A DNA stretch of 64,000 nucleotides from CAYWMD01 sp964458575 (GTDB taxonomy: Bacteria > Verrucomicrobiota > Verrucomicrobiia > Limisphaerales > JADLHS01), in NCBI GenBank assembly GCA_964458575.1, contig CAYWMD010000034.1:1-64000 (forward strand). The letters are read 5' to 3'. Positions 53,797 to 63,190 of this stretch are shown in pieces; within the stretch, counting starts at the first letter, position 1; each line of letters opens with the position of its first letter. Under the pieces are notes generated by a model. The model saw only the letters and a list, made by a program, of their open reading frames with translations, had not been told where the DNA came from and ran no database searches. The position numbers and the translations under genes are program-made.

Positions 53797-55337
53797 AAAC
53801 CGGCTTACCCATAACGCCGAAGGTGACGCCGCGTAAGGGCACGCGGCCTACAGGTCCATGTAGGCCGGGTTCCCTAACCCGGCGCTTCGGACCGATGGCG
53901 CTCGGCATGGCCTTTCTCTTTCTCGGTCTTGCGTGGTCCACCCAGGCAGCGGACAAGCCCAATTTCATCATGGTCTTCATTGATGACATGGGCTGGGGTG
54001 ATTTTTCCTGTTTCGGCAACACGCAGGCGAAGACGCCGAACGCGGACCGGCTTGCGGCGGAGGGCATCCGCTTCTCGAAGTTTTACGTGAACGCGCCCAT
54101 TTGTTCGCCGTCGCGCTGCGCGCTGACCACGGGTCAATATCCGCAGCGCTGGCGCATCACGTCGTATCTCGATAACCGCGCGATGAATGAAAAACGTGGC
54201 GTGGCGCAGTGGCTCGATCTGAAGTCGCCCGTCCTCGCGCGGATGCTGCACGAAAACGGCTATGCCACCGGCCACTTTGGCAAATGGCATCTCGGCGGGC
54301 AGCGCGATGTCGGCGATGCGCCATTGATCGGCGAGTATGGCTTCGATGAAACGCTCACCAACTTCGAGGGCCTCGGCCCGCGTCTGCTCGGGCTTTGCGA
54401 TGCGCATGACGGCAAGCCACCGCGCCGCCACGCGCTTAACTCGGACAAACTCGGTCGCGGCCCCGTCATCTGGTATGACCGCGCGCGGCTCACGGAAGGT
54501 TTTGTCGGCGCCGCCATCCAGTTCCTCGATAAGGCGGCGGCCGATGCCCGGCCGTTTTACATCAACGTCTGGCCGGACGACGTTCACAGCCCTTACTACC
54601 CGCCCAAGGAAAAACGCGGCAACGGCAGCAAACGCGCGCTTTACCTTGGCGTGTTGGAAACGATGGACGCACAACTGGGCGTGTTGTTCGATCACATTCG
54701 CAACTCGCCCAAGCTGCGCGACAACACACTCATTATCGTGTGCTCGGACAACGGCCCGGAGCCGGGCGCCGGTTCCGCCGGGCCCTTGCGTGGCGCGAAA
54801 GCGACGCTGTATGAAGGTGGCGTCCGCTCGCCGCTGATCGTTTGGGGACCGGGCCTCGTCGCGCAGGAGAAAGCCGGATCGAACAACGAAACCTCCGTGT
54901 TTGCCGCTTTCGATCTCGTGCCGTCCCTGCTGGCGCTGGCTGGGCTGAAACCGCCACCCGGCGTCAACTTCGATGGCGAGGATATGTCCGCCACGTTGTT
55001 GGGCCAGAACACGGCGTCGCGCCACGCGCCCCTTTTCTGGCGTCGGCCGCCCGACCGCAAGTCCTGGCCATCCTATGATCGGTCCGTTCAGCCCGACCTC
55101 GCCGTGCGTGCGGGCAATTGGAAATTGCTGTGCGAATACGACGGTTCAAAGCCCGAGCTCTACGACCTCGCCAACGACCGCGCCGAGACCACAAACCTGG
55201 CAGCGCAACAGCCCGAAGTCGTCGCGCGCCTTGCCGCGGCTGTGCTCGCGTGGCATCAATCCCTGCCGCCCGACAAGGGTCCGGCGCTTGGCCGTGCTGC
55301 CTTGGCGGAGCGGACGCACAAAGTGAAATCGAAGTGA
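53793..55337 (+). CDS. Cys-type sulfatase (sulfatase 2), N-terminus interrupted by palindromic DNA
   Basis: With the ATG at 53793, overlapping sulfatase 1, the product has 514 residues. A second in-frame ATG at 53895 would start directly with the signal peptide (MALGMAFLFLGLAWSTQA). The sulfatase motif is C-S-P-S-R at 104-108, and DNGPEPGAGSAGPLRGAKA marks the central domain. The leader between the two starts is coded largely by a palindromic repeat (53845-53882), giving an arginine and proline-rich stretch. Either the leader is tolerated or translation starts at 53895. The gene is in line with the operon and ends 22 bases from the opposed PHP gene. Confidence 0.9.
   Translation: MKTGLPITPKVTPRKGTRPTGPCRPGSLTRRFGPMALGMAFLFLGLAWSTQAADKPNFIMVFIDDMGWGDFSCFGNTQAKTPNADRLAAEGIRFSKFYVNAPICSPSRCALTTGQYPQRWRITSYLDNRAMNEKRGVAQWLDLKSPVLARMLHENGYATGHFGKWHLGGQRDVGDAPLIGEYGFDETLTNFEGLGPRLLGLCDAHDGKPPRRHALNSDKLGRGPVIWYDRARLTEGFVGAAIQFLDKAAADARPFYINVWPDDVHSPYYPPKEKRGNGSKRALYLGVLETMDAQLGVLFDHIRNSPKLRDNTLIIVCSDNGPEPGAGSAGPLRGAKATLYEGGVRSPLIVWGPGLVAQEKAGSNNETSVFAAFDLVPSLLALAGLKPPPGVNFDGEDMSATLLGQNTASRHAPLFWRRPPDRKSWPSYDRSVQPDLAVRAGNWKLLCEYDGSKPELYDLANDRAETTNLAAQQPEVVARLAAAVLAWHQSLPPDKGPALGRAALAERTHKVKSK
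53831..53890 (+). repeat. REP-like double palindrome inside the 5' end of sulfatase 2
   Basis: GGCCTACA pairs with TGTAGGCC across GGTCCA (53845-53866). Next, CCGGGTT pairs with AACCCGG across CCCT (53865-53882). The two hairpins overlap by two bases. Flanking GCGT and ACGC add symmetry. It looks like a small mobile palindromic element inserted into coding sequence in frame. Confidence 0.65.
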
Positions 55338-55358
55338 GAAGCGGGTGAAGCTCGTCGC

Positions 55359-56666
55359 CTACTTCATCACGACCGGCTGAAGCCAGGCCTGTTCATGGTC
55401 GCCTTCCTGAAACGGATTGGGCTTGAGCTTCGAGGACGTCACTTTCGCACGCACATACATTTCATCGCCCGTGAGGTGATACACGGCCGGATTGGCGGTC
55501 GTTTCAAACAAGACCTTCCCCACCTCGGGGCTGTAGCGGCGCGTGGCGCGGATGGGTCGCCCCTGCTTGTCCAACACGGGTTCACCCCGCGTATCCGCGC
55601 CCTTGGGTGTCCCGATGAATTGGGTCTTGTACGTCACGCCCGGTTCCGCCGCGATCCGGACCGAGTAGGATTTTGACGTAACGGCGATTTGCGACACGGC
55701 AACCCCTGAACTCGCGTAGAAATCACCGCGCTTCATCGCCGCGATGAGCGCTTCCGGCGAAAGCTGTCTTGACAGCACGACAATCCAACCCCGACCCGGA
55801 ATGGACTGGCCCGCCCCCTTGTAAAACCAGTTGTGCGCGTCGTCCGTGGCCACGGCATACATGGGCCGGGCCGTGTCACGCCGCCCGGCCAGACGGCGCG
55901 TGAGGATGATGTCCCACAACTGGTCGGTCGAAACAATGTGCTGGTTGGCGTCACCCCAGTTGCGGACGCCGCCGTGGCCGTTATAGACCTCGAAAAAACG
56001 TTCGCCGCCGACTTCCACGATTTCCTCGGCCGTAATGGTCCCGGAAAAATTGGGGTGATTGATGTGGGCCAGCACATCCACGCCATGCGCGTGTCCGTGC
56101 GCTTCGATCGCCTCGAGGTTCTTCCGCAGGGTCTCCGCCACCGACCCACCCTCCAGCGGGGGGATGCGGTCGCGAATGTTGATGGCGTTGATGTGAACGG
56201 ACATTTTCGCGGTCACCTCCTCTCCGGGAATGATCAGAAAGCCCGGCCGTGCGAACCGCGCCTGCAATTGCGCCAGCGTCTTGAGGCGCATTTCCGGGCC
56301 GGCGTCCCCTTCCCGGGTCACCACCCAATCCTGGCCGAATTCGTCCCGCAGCGCCTGAACCTTGGCCTGTGTCAGGCGGCCCTGTTTATTGGTGGAAATC
56401 GGATACCACTTCTCACCGGTCTGCAGGATGTTGTGATCGGAAATTGAAATGAAGTCGTATCCGGCGTCAGCGTACCATTTCACGGCCGCCTCGGGCGCGC
56501 CGTCCCCGTCGCTCCAAAGCGTATGAAAGTGCGTCACGCCCTTGTACCATCGTTTGCCCCCGTCTTCCTTCAGCGAGGCGCGGTCCCCGCGCACACATCC
56601 AGACCATGTCATACAGCAGACGAGCACGACGCCACCCAAGGCCAGCATTCCGAGTTTCTTGTTCAT
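55359..56666 (-). CDS. PHP-domain metallohydrolase lipoprotein (CehA-like)
   Basis: The 435-residue protein has a signal ending in the lipobox WSGC (cysteine 24), so it should be membrane-anchored. The PHP signature THFHTLWSDGDG holds H46, H48 and D53; SISDHN (D77, H78) and later histidine-rich motifs (HINHPNF, TDDAHNW) complete a metal site. PHP proteins hydrolyse phosphoesters or amides; CehA-like members act on carbamates and other esters. Substrate unknown. It lies on the opposite strand between two sulfatases, so it may be an acquired neighbour or part of the same polysaccharide-use locus. ATG at 56664-56666. Confidence 0.87.
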   Translation of the reverse strand: MNKKLGMLALGGVVLVCCMTWSGCVRGDRASLKEDGGKRWYKGVTHFHTLWSDGDGAPEAAVKWYADAGYDFISISDHNILQTGEKWYPISTNKQGRLTQAKVQALRDEFGQDWVVTREGDAGPEMRLKTLAQLQARFARPGFLIIPGEEVTAKMSVHINAINIRDRIPPLEGGSVAETLRKNLEAIEAHGHAHGVDVLAHINHPNFSGTITAEEIVEVGGERFFEVYNGHGGVRNWGDANQHIVSTDQLWDIILTRRLAGRRDTARPMYAVATDDAHNWFYKGAGQSIPGRGWIVVLSRQLSPEALIAAMKRGDFYASSGVAVSQIAVTSKSYSVRIAAEPGVTYKTQFIGTPKGADTRGEPVLDKQGRPIRATRRYSPEVGKVLFETTANPAVYHLTGDEMYVRAKVTSSKLKPNPFQEGDHEQAWLQPVVMK

Positions 56667-56889
56667 ATTTTACGCATTGATAAGCTCGCGGCTCGATTTG
56701 CTCAAGGAATCTGTTTCGCGACCGCTGACCGAATGACCTGGACCACCTTGCGGAACGGTTGCTTTATACCCGGGGTGCCGGATAAAATCCCCGGTGTATC
56801 AGTGCCACCGCCATACAGCGCGAGGCCAAAACCTGGACCGACGAACGCGGCGGGTGGCGTTGAACCTGAATGACGACGTGACCAAGAAA

Positions 56890-58416
56890 ATGAAAATCAT
56901 CCCCGCTCTCATCGCCTGGCTCTGCGGGCTGGCCCCGGTTCTCGCCGCGCCGCCGGCGGCCACCAAACCCAACATCATCATTTTCCTCGTGGATGACATG
57001 GGCGTGATGGACACGTCCGTGCCGTTTCTCACCGATGGCACGGGGAAGCCCAAGCGCTATCCGTTGAACGATTATTACCGCACGCCGAACATGGAGCGGC
57101 TGGCGGCGCGCGGTATTCGGTTCAACAACTTCTGCGCCATGAGCGTGTGTTCGCCCACGCGCATTTCCATCCTGACCGGCCAGAATGCCGCGCGGCATCG
57201 CACTACCAACTGGATCAATCCCGACAAGGACAACGCCGGCCCGCAAGGCCCGCCGGATTGGAATTGGCGGGGATTAAAACCAGGCGACATCACGCTGCCC
57301 GCCCTGCTCCGCGCGGACGGTTACCGCACGATCCACGTGGGCAAAGGTCACTTTGCTCCGCGCGCGTTCGATGGCGCCAACCCGACCCACCTCGGCTTCG
57401 ACGTCACCGTGGGCGGCGCTTCCATCGGCGCGCCCAGCAGTTATTACGGCGAACAAAACTACGGCGGGAAAACCGCGCGTCCGGAATTTGCCCCGCCGAA
57501 TCTTGAGAAATATCACGGCACGGACACTTTTCTCACCGAGGCGTTGACCCTCGAGGCCAACGCGCGGGTCACCGATGCCGTGAACGCCGGCCAGCCATTC
57601 TTCCTCTACTTCGCGCACTACGCCGTCCATGCCCCCTTCAATTCCGACCCGCGGTTCGCCGCGCACTACGCCAACTCCGGCAAGTCCAAGGAAGCGCAGG
57701 CGTTCGCCACCCTCATCGAGGGCATGGACAAATCGCTCGGCGACGTGCTTGCGCATCTCGACAAACTCGGCGTCGCGGAAAACACGCTCATCTTTTTCCT
57801 GGGCGACAACGGGAGCGATGCGCCGCTGGGTGATCAGCACGGAGTCGCGTGCGCCGCGCCGTTGCGCGGGAAAAAAGGCGCGCATTACGAAGGCGGCATG
57901 AGAGTGCCATTCATCGCCGCATGGGCGAAGCCCGACACCGGCAATCCGAATCAGAAACGCCTGCGGATTCCCACCGGCGTGATCCAAAGCCAGCAGGCCG
58001 CCGTGCAGGATTTGTTTCCCACGATCCTTGAACTCACGGACATCAAACCACCGCGCGCTTATGTTGTGGACGGCGCGCGGCTCGAGACCCTCCTCACCGG
58101 CAAGCCCGATCGTCGCCGCAAGGAAATCTTCCTCATGCACTACCCGCACGCGCCGCATCGCAGCGATTACTTCACGGTCTATCGCGACGGCCCTTGGAAA
58201 GTCATCTACCACTACTTCCCGTCGGCGGCCTCGGAGAATTCGCACTACCAACTTTTCAATCTGAAGGATGACCCCTTCGAGCAGAAAAACCTCGCCGCCG
58301 CCAAGCCCGCCGAACTGCGCCGCATGATGAAACGCCTGATCGCCGCGCTGGAGCGGCACCAAGCCGTTTATCCTGTGGACAAACTTGGCGCGCCCTTGAA
58401 ACCACAGCGCCCCTGA
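56890..58416 (+). CDS. Cys-type sulfatase (sulfatase 3)
   Basis: The 508-residue protein starts at the ATG at 56890 with a signal peptide (MKIIPALIAWLCGLAPVLA); an upstream in-frame ATG at 56794 adds a poor basic leader. The signature C-S-P-T-R lies at residues 87-91, and the metal-site DD at 35-36 and GDNGSDAPLG in the middle are present. An insertion (VPFLTDGTGKPKRYPLND) between the first metal motif and the signature is unlike the other copies and may shape substrate choice. It starts 224 bases after the divergent PHP gene start. Confidence 0.92.
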   Translation: MKIIPALIAWLCGLAPVLAAPPAATKPNIIIFLVDDMGVMDTSVPFLTDGTGKPKRYPLNDYYRTPNMERLAARGIRFNNFCAMSVCSPTRISILTGQNAARHRTTNWINPDKDNAGPQGPPDWNWRGLKPGDITLPALLRADGYRTIHVGKGHFAPRAFDGANPTHLGFDVTVGGASIGAPSSYYGEQNYGGKTARPEFAPPNLEKYHGTDTFLTEALTLEANARVTDAVNAGQPFFLYFAHYAVHAPFNSDPRFAAHYANSGKSKEAQAFATLIEGMDKSLGDVLAHLDKLGVAENTLIFFLGDNGSDAPLGDQHGVACAAPLRGKKGAHYEGGMRVPFIAAWAKPDTGNPNQKRLRIPTGVIQSQQAAVQDLFPTILELTDIKPPRAYVVDGARLETLLTGKPDRRRKEIFLMHYPHAPHRSDYFTVYRDGPWKVIYHYFPSAASENSHYQLFNLKDDPFEQKNLAAAKPAELRRMMKRLIAALERHQAVYPVDKLGAPLKPQRP

Positions 58417-58430
58417 TACTGCGCCCTTCA

Positions 58431-59885
58431 ATGAAACCAATCTTCGCTCTGGCCGCGTTCCTTGCCATCACGGGCCGTGGCCTGTCCGCAGACGATTTTC
58501 AACGCCCGAACATTCTCATGATTGTCGTGGACGACCTGCGCCCGCAGCTCGGCTGTTACGGACTGGCGCAGGTGAAGTCGCCGAACATTGACCGGCTCGC
58601 GTCGCAAGGCACGGTCTTCAACCGCGCCTACTGCATGGTGCCGACCTGCGGCGCTTCGCGGGCAAGCCTCATGACCAGCATCCGCCCCGCGCCCAAGCGA
58701 TTTGTCAACCACCTGACGTATGCGGAAAAGGACGCCCCGGGCATCACCACCCTCAACACGCACTTGCGCCAGAACGGCTATTACACCGTGTCCAACGGAA
58801 AGGTTTTTCATCATCCCGAGGACAACGCCATCGGCTGGTCGGAGCCGGCATGGCGGCCCGGCCAGCCTGCGTCCGGCGCCGCGCTGAAGTCACGCCCCAC
58901 CAAGCAGGCCAGGGGAAAAGGTCAGAACAAAAAAAAGGACGAGGACGGCGCGACCCGCGGCGCGCCCTACGTGATTTCGCCGCTTGCGGACGAGGAACTC
59001 CCGGACGGTCAGGTGGCCCAGAAGACCATCGCCGACCTGCGGCGTTTGAAGGAAAAGGGACAACCGTTTTTCCTCGCCGCGGGTTTCTTCAAGCCACACC
59101 TGCCGTTCATCGCGCCCAAAAAATATTGGGATTTGTATCCCGCGGATACGATCAAGCTGCCGGCAACCTACCACCGCCCCAAGAACGCGCCCGACGTCGC
59201 CATCCACAATTCGGGCGAACTGCGCGCCTACGCTGGCGTGCCCAAGACCGGGCCGGTGTCCGACGACCTCGCCCGCAACCTCATCCGCGGCTACCATGCC
59301 TGCGTAAGTTTCACCGATGCGCAAATCGGCCGGGTGCTGGACGAACTGGAACGGCTCGGCCTGGGGAGCAACACCATCGTGATGCTTTGGGGCGACCACG
59401 GCTGGAATCTGGCCGAGCACACGTTGTGGTGCAAACACAGTTGTTTCGAGACCTCGATGCGCGTGCCGCTGATCGTTCGCGCGCCGGGCCTCGCGGGCGG
59501 CCGTCACACCGATGGGTTGACCGAGCTGATTGACGTTTATCCCTCGCTCTGCGAACTCGCCGGCGTGCCCGTCCCCGCCCACGTGCAAGGACGCAGCTTC
59601 GTGCCGCTGTTGAAGCATCCCGCGCTGCCATGGAAAGACCGGGCCATCGGCCGCTTTCAAAACGGCGACACTCTCCGCACGGACCGGTTTCGGTTCACCG
59701 AATATTCGAATCCCCAAAGCCAACCCGGCGCGCGCATGCTCTACGATCACCAGGCCGATCCCGGCGAGGACCGCAACATCAGCGAACAATCCGCGAACGC
59801 CGGCACGGTGCTCCAACTCACCGAACGCCTCCGCGCCGGCAAAGGCCGGGATGGCGATCTGCCGAAAATGAAACCGGCCCTCTGA
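58431..59885 (+). CDS. Cys-type sulfatase (sulfatase 4), C-x-A-S-R signature and lysine-rich insertion
   Basis: The 484-residue protein has a signal peptide (1-20) and the motif C-G-A-S-R at residues 73-77, with alanine where proline is usual, still allowed for Cys-type sulfatases. It resembles iduronate-2-sulfatase-like members, with VVDDLRPQLG and LWGDHGWNLAEH. A basic low-complexity insert (RPTKQARGKGQNKKKDEDG, about residues 155-180) is unique among the five and suggests a surface loop. It starts 14 bases after the previous stop, so it is likely in the same transcript. Confidence 0.92.
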   Translation: MKPIFALAAFLAITGRGLSADDFQRPNILMIVVDDLRPQLGCYGLAQVKSPNIDRLASQGTVFNRAYCMVPTCGASRASLMTSIRPAPKRFVNHLTYAEKDAPGITTLNTHLRQNGYYTVSNGKVFHHPEDNAIGWSEPAWRPGQPASGAALKSRPTKQARGKGQNKKKDEDGATRGAPYVISPLADEELPDGQVAQKTIADLRRLKEKGQPFFLAAGFFKPHLPFIAPKKYWDLYPADTIKLPATYHRPKNAPDVAIHNSGELRAYAGVPKTGPVSDDLARNLIRGYHACVSFTDAQIGRVLDELERLGLGSNTIVMLWGDHGWNLAEHTLWCKHSCFETSMRVPLIVRAPGLAGGRHTDGLTELIDVYPSLCELAGVPVPAHVQGRSFVPLLKHPALPWKDRAIGRFQNGDTLRTDRFRFTEYSNPQSQPGARMLYDHQADPGEDRNISEQSANAGTVLQLTERLRAGKGRDGDLPKMKPAL

Positions 59886-59911
59886 CATCGCCCGCAACCA
59901 TCTGCTCATCC

Positions 59912-61441
59912 ATGCGCCCAATCCTTGCCATCGCGGTCATCGCCCTCTTGACCACCCTGCCCTCCTCCGCGGCCGCACCGCAGCGCCCCAACGTCCTGTT
60001 CATCGCCATTGACGATCAAAATGACTGGATCGGTCACCTGGCCGGTCACCCACTGGCCAAGACGCCGAACATTGACAAACTCGCCGCGCGCGGCACGACG
60101 TTCCTGAACGCCCACGTGCAAAGTCCGTTGTGCAATCCCTCCCGCACGAGCCTCCTGCTCGGGCTGCGGCCCACCACCACCGGCATTTACGGCCTGGCCC
60201 CGTGGTTCCGCGACTTGCCCGCGTGGCACGAACGCGTGTCTTTGCCCCAACATTTCGCCCGCCACGGCTATCGCACATTCGCCACCGGAAAAATTTTTCA
60301 CGCCGGCACCGGCAGCGGGCGCGGTCGCAAAGCCAGGGGCACTGACGCACATTCCGGTGACACGAACGCGCCTGAATTCCAAGTCACCGCCCCTTACGGT
60401 GGCGTCGGCCCCACGCCGCCGAAGAAACTCGTCCCCGCCACTCCCATGGGCAATCACCCGCTCATGGATTGGGGCGTCTGGCCGCTCGACAACGACGACA
60501 CTTCCAAGGGCGATTACAAGGTCGCGACCTGGACCGTCGAACAGATCAAGTCGGCGCCGCGCGACCAACCCTTTTTCATCGCCGCCGGATTTTTCCTGCC
60601 GCACGTGCCGTGCTACGCCACGCAGAAATGGTTCGATCTCTATCCTGATGACGACCGCGTGCTGCCTAAGATCCTGGCCGCTGACCGCGCCGACACGCCG
60701 CGCTTCTCGTGGTATCTGCATTGGGAACTGCCCGAGCCACGCCTGAATTGGGTGCGGGAAAACCACCAATGGCGCAACCTCGTCCGCAGCTACCTCGCCT
60801 GCACCAGTTTCGTGGACGCGCAAATTGGACGCCTGCTCACCGCGCTGGACGAATCCGATCGCACCAAGAACACCGTCGTCGTCCTCTGGGGCGACCACGG
60901 CTGGCATCTCGGCGAGAAGGGCATCACCGGCAAAAACACCTTGTGGGAACGCTCGACCCGCGTGCCGCTGGTTTTTGCCGGACCGGGTATCGGCAAAGGC
61001 AAGCGCTGCCCCCGGCCGGCGGAGTTGCTCGACATTTATCCGACCCTGATCGAACTCTGCGGCCTCCCACCGCGCGCCGATCTCGAAGGCATCAGCCTCG
61101 TGCCCCAACTAAAGCACCCGCGCGCCAAACGCGAACGGCCCGCCATCACGTCGCACAACCAGGGCAACCACGGCGTCCGCAGCGAACACTGGCGTTACAT
61201 CCGTTACGCCGACGGCAGCGAAGAACTTTACGATCACCGCAACGACCCCAATGAATGGACCAACCTCGCGAGCGATCCCAAGTTCGCCGGCGTCATCGCC
61301 GACCATCGCCGCTGGCTGCCGCACCCTGATGAACCGCCCGCGCCCGGCAGCGCCCATCGCGTGTTAACCTACGACCCCGCCACCGACCTCGCGGTGTGGG
61401 AAGGTAAAACTGTCAAACGCACCGACCCGATTCCGGAATAG
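59912..61441 (+). CDS. Cys-type sulfatase (sulfatase 5)
   Basis: From the ATG at 59912 the product has 509 residues with a signal peptide (MRPILAIAVIALLTTLPSSA); a longer frame to 59630 would overlap sulfatase 4. Motif C-N-P-S-R is at residues 74-78, and LWGDHGWHLGEKG and NTLWERSTR mark the central domain. It resembles iduronate-2-sulfatase-like and choline-sulfatase-like enzymes. It is the last gene of the run and is followed by a repeat-rich non-coding region. Confidence 0.93.
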   Translation: MRPILAIAVIALLTTLPSSAAAPQRPNVLFIAIDDQNDWIGHLAGHPLAKTPNIDKLAARGTTFLNAHVQSPLCNPSRTSLLLGLRPTTTGIYGLAPWFRDLPAWHERVSLPQHFARHGYRTFATGKIFHAGTGSGRGRKARGTDAHSGDTNAPEFQVTAPYGGVGPTPPKKLVPATPMGNHPLMDWGVWPLDNDDTSKGDYKVATWTVEQIKSAPRDQPFFIAAGFFLPHVPCYATQKWFDLYPDDDRVLPKILAADRADTPRFSWYLHWELPEPRLNWVRENHQWRNLVRSYLACTSFVDAQIGRLLTALDESDRTKNTVVVLWGDHGWHLGEKGITGKNTLWERSTRVPLVFAGPGIGKGKRCPRPAELLDIYPTLIELCGLPPRADLEGISLVPQLKHPRAKRERPAITSHNQGNHGVRSEHWRYIRYADGSEELYDHRNDPNEWTNLASDPKFAGVIADHRRWLPHPDEPPAPGSAHRVLTYDPATDLAVWEGKTVKRTDPIPE

Positions 61442-61615
61442 CAACGTGCCCCCCTCGGGCCCAGGTCAACCCGGGCCGCCGACCCAAGGCTAAATGCGGA
61501 ACGCGGCCGGCGCGCGCGCGCAGCGTCAGCCACGAAACACCCAGCGCGGCCAAGCCGCAACCAAACGGGCCGCCGCGAATAACCGCAGAGACGCGATGAC
61601 CGCAGAGGTTTCCAC

Positions 61616-61644
61616 CCTCTCCTCCATTCGGAATGGAGGAGAGG
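61616..61644. repeat. 14-bp-arm palindrome in the non-coding region after the sulfatases
   Basis: CCTCTCCTCCATTC pairs perfectly with GAATGGAGGAGAGG around a single G. The surrounding purine-rich sequence (GGGGCGGGGAGAGGAGG) resembles dispersed palindromic repeats of such genomes. The stretch 61442-61886 has no gene I can support. Confidence 0.6.
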
Positions 61645-61886
61645 GGCGGGGAGAGGAGGCCTCCTGATTCTTGGAGCGGGAGGCGGTGAAAAGCCGCCCA
61701 AGCCGAACCGGGCGAAAGTTGCGGCTTGACTTCCCGCCCTGCCCGGCCGCAGAATCTGCGGTAATAACACACGAGATTCTCCCGGGCTGGCAAACGCACG
61801 CACCTGTACGGGCGTGGTGGACCGCCAGCAAGGACGGCGAAAAGAAATAACGGGGGCCGGAGGTGAATCTGGCGGGTGGTGGTAAA

Positions 61887-62193
61887 ATGAATCTGGCGAA
61901 CCTCCAATCATTTTGTCACGTGGCGGAGACGGGCAGCGTGAGCGCGGCCGCCCGGCTCAACGGCATCACCCCGGCCTCGGCCGGCTCGCGCCTGCTGACC
62001 CTCGAATGCGACCTGGGTTTGGTCCTCCTTTACCGCAAACGACGGCGACTCCAATTGACCCCGGCGGGCCCGCGAAATCCTCCGCCTCGTGGCCGAGGCC
62101 GGCGACCGGATGCAAAACCCCGCCGCGGTCAACGCCCAACCCGTGCACAACGCGTGGCAACAATCCGTCCCCGTTGTGCGCGCGGCATGTTAA
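61887..62193 (+). pseudogene. LysR-family regulator remnant, frameshifted
   Basis: The frame starts like a LysR N-terminal helix-turn-helix: NLQSFCHVAETGSVSAAARL, then LLYRKRRRLQLTPAG. It then shifts: in the other frame the sequence goes on as REILRLVAEAGDRMQ, the usual continuation of the LysR linker helix. One extra C near 62067-62073 explains it. The effector-binding domain is missing. It is a decayed regulator next to mobile DNA, so it probably has no function. Confidence 0.75.
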
Positions 62194-62479
62194 CGAGTTC
62201 AGCGACGGACGGGGCTGGCTCAGTGCAAAACCTCCGCTCCCAGGGGCTTGAACCTTTGCGGCGTTGTTGCCTACGCGTTCGCCGGTTCGCGGCGGTCTGC
62301 TAAAGTCCAGCGGCGTTTGAGCTTACCGCCGGCAAATTTGACTACGAACGAAGGGAGTTAACTGACGGGAAGAAGGGAGTCAGGGCTTGCGGCGATCAGT
62401 GCGAATCGGCGATGAATACTGCCTCCGCTGTCAATCGTCGCTTTGGATTTTTTGCGTGGCGGGGCCAAGCCTCTGGCAG

Positions 62480-62716
62480 GCCAAGAACTACTTTGGGGAT
62501 TTGTATCGCCGGTGGAAAGCCCGGCTGGGCAGTCCCAAGGCCATCACGGCGATGGCCCACAAACTCGCCCGCATCCTCTGGCATCTGCTGAAGCACCAAC
62601 AACCCTTCGACCCGCAAGTCTTTGCCAAAGAAGAAGCCAAAATGAAACGCAAGAAGCTGGCGCGACTGGAGGCGATGGCCACCACACTCAACTACCGCCT
62701 CGTTCCAAACCAATGA
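62480..62716 (+). pseudogene. IS110-type transposase C-terminal remnant
   Basis: The segment YFGDLYRRWKARLG, then ITAMAHKLARILWHLL, and the tail ending ATTLNYRLVP match the C-terminal end of IS110-family transposases. Everything upstream in the protein, including the catalytic DEDD domain, is missing, and no full element or terminal repeat is visible. The upstream codons (from about 62387) do not look like the family. It marks where a mobile element inserted and was lost next to the cassette array. Confidence 0.65.
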
Positions 62717-62733
62717 CTTGCACGTCTAGTTTC

Positions 62734-63096
62734 TCAGGAGGCGTCGGGTTCATGTCTCTCCAGTGTGAGTGGCTCGAAGTAAACTCGCGGCGGCAAAATG
62801 CTGATGACGTGCCGTGGCTCAAACTCAATAACCTCGTCATGGCGTATGAACTCAATGTTCGTGGGATTGTTGTCGAGAACGCCTCGGAAACCAGTCGGCG
62901 TAACCTCGGTGATGCGCACCCACATGCGCTCCACATCAGGGTAACGGTTGACTGGAAAATGAAACATCAACTTCGCCCACTCGCCAACAGTGATGTGCTG
63001 CCGATTCCACTCGTCCGGCAACTCGAACGTCTTGGGATGCTGCTTCTGAAACTCGACAGCATCAATCAGCCGGAACTTGGGTGTGAAATCTTGCAT
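62734..63096 (-). CDS. DUF2314-type small protein, cassette-borne
   Basis: The 120-residue protein contains WAKLMFHFPVNRYPDVERMW, then VRITEV, GVLDNNP and EVIEFEPRHV. This resembles DUF2314 proteins, small proteins of unknown function often seen in cassettes and near toxin/immunity genes. The ATG lies only 7 bases after the GTTGAGT end of attC-1, the usual spacing in an integron cassette, and the gene reads away from that site like a cassette gene. Its own downstream attC is not seen; the transposase remnant starts where it should be. Function unknown. Confidence 0.7.
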   Translation of the reverse strand: MQDFTPKFRLIDAVEFQKQHPKTFELPDEWNRQHITVGEWAKLMFHFPVNRYPDVERMWVRITEVTPTGFRGVLDNNPTNIEFIRHDEVIEFEPRHVISILPPRVYFEPLTLERHEPDAS

Positions 63097-63103
63097 GGGT
63101 GCG

Positions 63104-63190
63104 ACTCAACGACCCAAGAGCGACCCGGCGCACGGGACGCCACGATTGCAACCGCGACGCTCCCGCCGGGTTAGATGCGCATGGTTAGGC
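63104..63190 (-). other. attC-like recombination site 1 (integron cassette)
   Basis: On the minus strand the site runs from GCCTAAC, which fits the R'' consensus RYYYAAC, to GTTGAGT, which fits the R' consensus GTTRRRY. Inside, ACCCGGCG and CGCCGGGT form inner complementary arms. The TAA stop of the preceding small gene lies in GCCTAAC, as in typical cassettes. Total length is 87 bases. The pairing is only partial at the outer ends, as usual for attC. Confidence 0.75.
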
